Assembly: GCA_965368405.1 (NCBI GenBank)
Contig: CBDUMS010000123.1
Location: 1 to 7,248 of the forward strand
Source of the DNA: S012-113 sp965368405
Lineage (GTDB): Bacteria; Bacteroidota; Bacteroidia; Cytophagales; Cyclobacteriaceae
Direction: 5' to 3'
DNA length: 7,248 nucleotides
Shown: piece after piece, positions 7,001-7,248 of the stretch
How the letters are laid out: every line of letters starts with the position of its first letter
Numbering within the stretch: the first letter of the stretch is position 1
Translations under genes and position numbers: made by a program
Notes under the pieces: model-generated
The model's database searches: none
Seen by the model: only the letters and a program-made list of their open reading frames with translations
Told to the model about the DNA's origin: nothing

Positions 7001-7248
7001 TTTACTCATCAATGAAAATTATATCGAAACGGCAAAGCGGTACGGGGATGAAAGAAGTGGTGTAAGTAAAGGGTTACCTCCAAAATCCGCAATTTTTGTG
7101 CCCATGATTGTGGGCAATAAGGTTATAGGGACAGTCAGTTTACAGAATGTTGAGAAAGAAAATGCCTTTACAGACTCGGATGTTCGTTTGCTTGGAACTT
7201 TAACGAATAGTATGAGTGTGGCTATACAGAATGCCAAGCTTTTTAACG
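4074..7248 (+). CDS. Poly-GAF signalling protein with six tandem GAF domains, 3' partial
   Basis: Cytoplasmic multi-sensor protein; 1058 codons are visible with no stop before the window edge. ATG 4074 is the first start codon after an in-frame stop near 4028. A weak AAAGG lies 14 bases upstream. The N-terminus is polar and Ser/Lys/Thr-rich, with no signal peptide or membrane helix. From residue 24 the protein is six GAF modules in direct succession, starting at residues 24, 196, 368, 540, 711 and 890. Each opens with a helix like EQRNAELAVINSVQ, continues GIYDLVGDKI, and closes with GYVSLQNLDRENAFSDSD and NSMSVALENARLF. GAF domains bind small molecules or mediate dimerisation, and the ligand here is unknown. 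No output domain is visible. Related poly-GAF proteins often end in a histidine kinase or nucleotide cyclase, so the missing C-terminus may carry one (inference). It lies 123 bp after a GAF-containing kinase on the same strand, so co-expression is plausible. Confidence 0.93.
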   Translation, partial: MGNNPKTTKSKSSTGAEEVNIQLEQRNAELAVINSVQQALVDQVDIQGIYDLVGDKIKDIFDSQVTSIATFNIEAGTEHFQYLMENNGRVYPKPRVFDKFRQRIINTKRVLNIQENLSDAYTTITGEVPKAVPGTSLPKSVVFVPLAVGSEIKGYVSLQNLDREHAFSDSDVQLLITLANSMSVALENARLFSETEQRNAELAVINSVQEGLVAEMDLQGIYDLVGDKIRGLFDSQVAAIVTFDHEKKIEHFQYLVEEGDRLYPNPRPIDKIREQLIKTKETINEQENAKEAYTRITGEAPKAVAGTSFPRSMVFVPLSIGKTVNGYVSLQNLDRENAFSDSDVQLLITLANSMSVALENARLFSETEHRNAELAVINSVQEGLVAEMDMQGIYDLVGNKIRELFDAQVVTLSTFNFEKNIEDFHYAYEDGERFELVSRPIDSFRQLLIKKKKRIYISENADAVWTELTGEEPSVAPGTQPTKSALYVPLLVGKEVRGYVSLQNLDRENAFSDSDIRLLSTLVNSMSVALENARLYNETDQRNAELAVINSVQQGLVAEMDMQGIYDLVGDKTRELFNSQVTVIASFNHEAKTEWFNYVFEDGKRFYPDARPYDNIRKTLIKTHKLIHIQENAEKALIELGSNLEVAPGTAFPKTMLFVPLIIGDTVRGYVSLQNLDIENAFSDSDVRLLSTLANSMSVALENARLFSETEQRNAELAVINSVQQGLVAEMDMQGIYDLVGDKIKEQFDAQVTAIATFNHKKRTETFRYLFEDGKRFEPDVRNYDKVRKKIIDDRQTIVYNKNAAKELSKILGEKHEPVPGTRVAKSVVYVPMVVADSVPGYVTIQNLDKENAFSSSDIGLLNTMVNSMSVALENARLFNETVRLLAETEQRNAELAIINSVQEGLVREMDMEAIYVLVGNRICEVLNTQTLIIRTFDEDSNNEIWEFAIENDERLYSKPQPLIWANKHLKKTKKPLLINENYIETAKRYGDERSGVSKGLPPKSAIFVPMIVGNKVIGTVSLQNVEKENAFTDSDVRLLGTLTNSMSVAIQNAKLFN
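4143..4658 (+). repeat. GAF repeat unit 1 (516 bp, 172 residues)
   Basis: First module, from EQRNAELAVINSVQ to NARLFSET. It differs from units 2-5 in its opening segment, reading ALVDQVDIQ where they read GLVAEMDMQ or GLVAEMDLQ. Its central part is closest to unit 2: both have EHFQYL and ITGE.PKAV.GTS.P. This suggests that units 1 and 2 are sister copies. Confidence 0.92.
4659..5174 (+). repeat. GAF repeat unit 2 (516 bp, 172 residues)
   Basis: Second module, exactly the same length as unit 1. Its first 42 residues differ from unit 3 at five positions. Its last 42 residues (from GYVSLQNLD to the SET before the next unit) differ from unit 4 at only three. The middle is Lys/Glu-rich (HEKKIEHFQYLVEEGDR). 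It contains a 23-bp stretch at 4668-4690 identical to unit 4, including synonymous positions. Confidence 0.93.
5175..5690 (+). repeat. GAF repeat unit 3 (516 bp, 172 residues)
   Basis: Third module, opening EHRNAELAVINSVQ, so His replaces the usual Gln. Its pocket segment contrasts with units 1 and 2, with DFHYAYEDGERFE and a basic run KKKKR before ISENAD. This is the first unit of the group 3-5 that shares the EDG(E/K)RF signature. Confidence 0.93.
5691..6203 (+). repeat. GAF repeat unit 4 (513 bp, 171 residues)
   Basis: Fourth module, opening DQRNAELAVINSVQ. It is one codon shorter than its neighbours; the missing residue is in the variable loop just before the APGT motif (ELGSNLEVAPGT). 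The pocket region has WFNYVFEDGKRF. The opening block is very close to unit 5 at both protein and DNA level. Confidence 0.93.
6204..6740 (+). repeat. GAF repeat unit 5 (537 bp, 179 residues, with a 7-residue linker insertion)
   Basis: Fifth module. The GAF body is the standard length, but its closing helix carries seven extra residues, VRLLAET (6720-6740), before the next EQRN. Its closing block is more diverged than in units 2-4 (GYVTIQNLDKENAFSSSD), and VPMVVADSVP replaces the usual VPL..G..V. Confidence 0.92.
6741..7248 (+). repeat. GAF repeat unit 6 (at least 508 bp, reaches the window edge)
   Basis: Sixth and most divergent module. It keeps EQRNAELAIINSVQEGL and the closing SLQNVEKENAFTDSD and NSMSVA, but the pocket is different. 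It has AIYVLVGNRICEVL in place of GIYDLVGDKI, and lacks the PGT motif that units 1 and 3-5 carry before PKS or its equivalent (unit 2 has AGT). It contains the only cysteine in the visible protein (Cys924). The window ends inside its closing helix (NAKLFN), so I cannot tell whether another GAF or an output domain follows. Confidence 0.88.

Noticed and set aside
4143..7248. The regular ~516-bp repeats as a mobile element, CRISPR-like array or satellite DNA.
   Set aside because: The repeats hold one continuous reading frame and diverge mostly at third codon positions. They have no terminal inverted repeats or spacer structure, so they are protein-domain repeats.
4143..7248. Phytochrome-type or cyclic-nucleotide-binding GAF assignment for the array.
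   Set aside because: There is no bilin-binding cysteine, and the NKFDE signature is incomplete in every unit, so neither ligand class can be claimed.

Overview
The window holds two large plus-strand genes that together cover almost all of it, separated by 123 bp. Both run off the window or nearly so. The first is complete except for its extreme 5' end. The second is still open at the last base. The sequence is visibly AT-rich. The first gene combines two-component-regulator beta-propellers, a Y_Y_Y domain and a histidine kinase core with the H-box reading AHEIQNPLNF. That combination and the absence of strong Shine-Dalgarno sites point to a Bacteroidota (Cytophagia/Flavobacteriia-like) bacterium. 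No species can be named from the sequence.

Region 1 (about 1-3950) encodes a membrane sensor histidine kinase. In order it has a signal peptide, fourteen propeller blades (enough for two seven-bladed propellers), a Y_Y_Y domain, one transmembrane helix, a coiled coil, a cytoplasmic GAF domain, a HisKA dimerisation/phosphoacceptor domain (His1069) and a HATPase_c domain. It resembles the Bacteroidota hybrid two-component systems that sense carbohydrate fragments. It differs in ending after the ATPase domain, with no receiver and no AraC-type DNA-binding domain, and in having an added GAF domain.

Region 2 (3951-4073) is a short AT-rich gap. A perfect 8-bp inverted repeat overlaps the stop codon of gene 1. 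I see no convincing promoter here, so co-transcription of the two genes is possible.

Region 3 (4074-7248) is a single open frame of 1058 codons with no stop. It encodes six consecutive GAF modules of about 172 residues with almost nothing between them. The DNA period is 516, 516, 516, 513 and 537 bp. The helices that begin and end each module are highly conserved, while the central ligand-pocket segment varies. No signal peptide or membrane helix is visible, so the protein should be cytoplasmic. The output domain, if any, lies beyond the window.

Taken together, the pair looks like a signalling module: a periplasm-facing propeller kinase followed by a cytosolic poly-GAF protein built from related GAF modules. 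No response regulator is in the window. The unusually regular poly-GAF array is the most noteworthy feature. A functional link between the two proteins is inference from adjacency and shared domain type.
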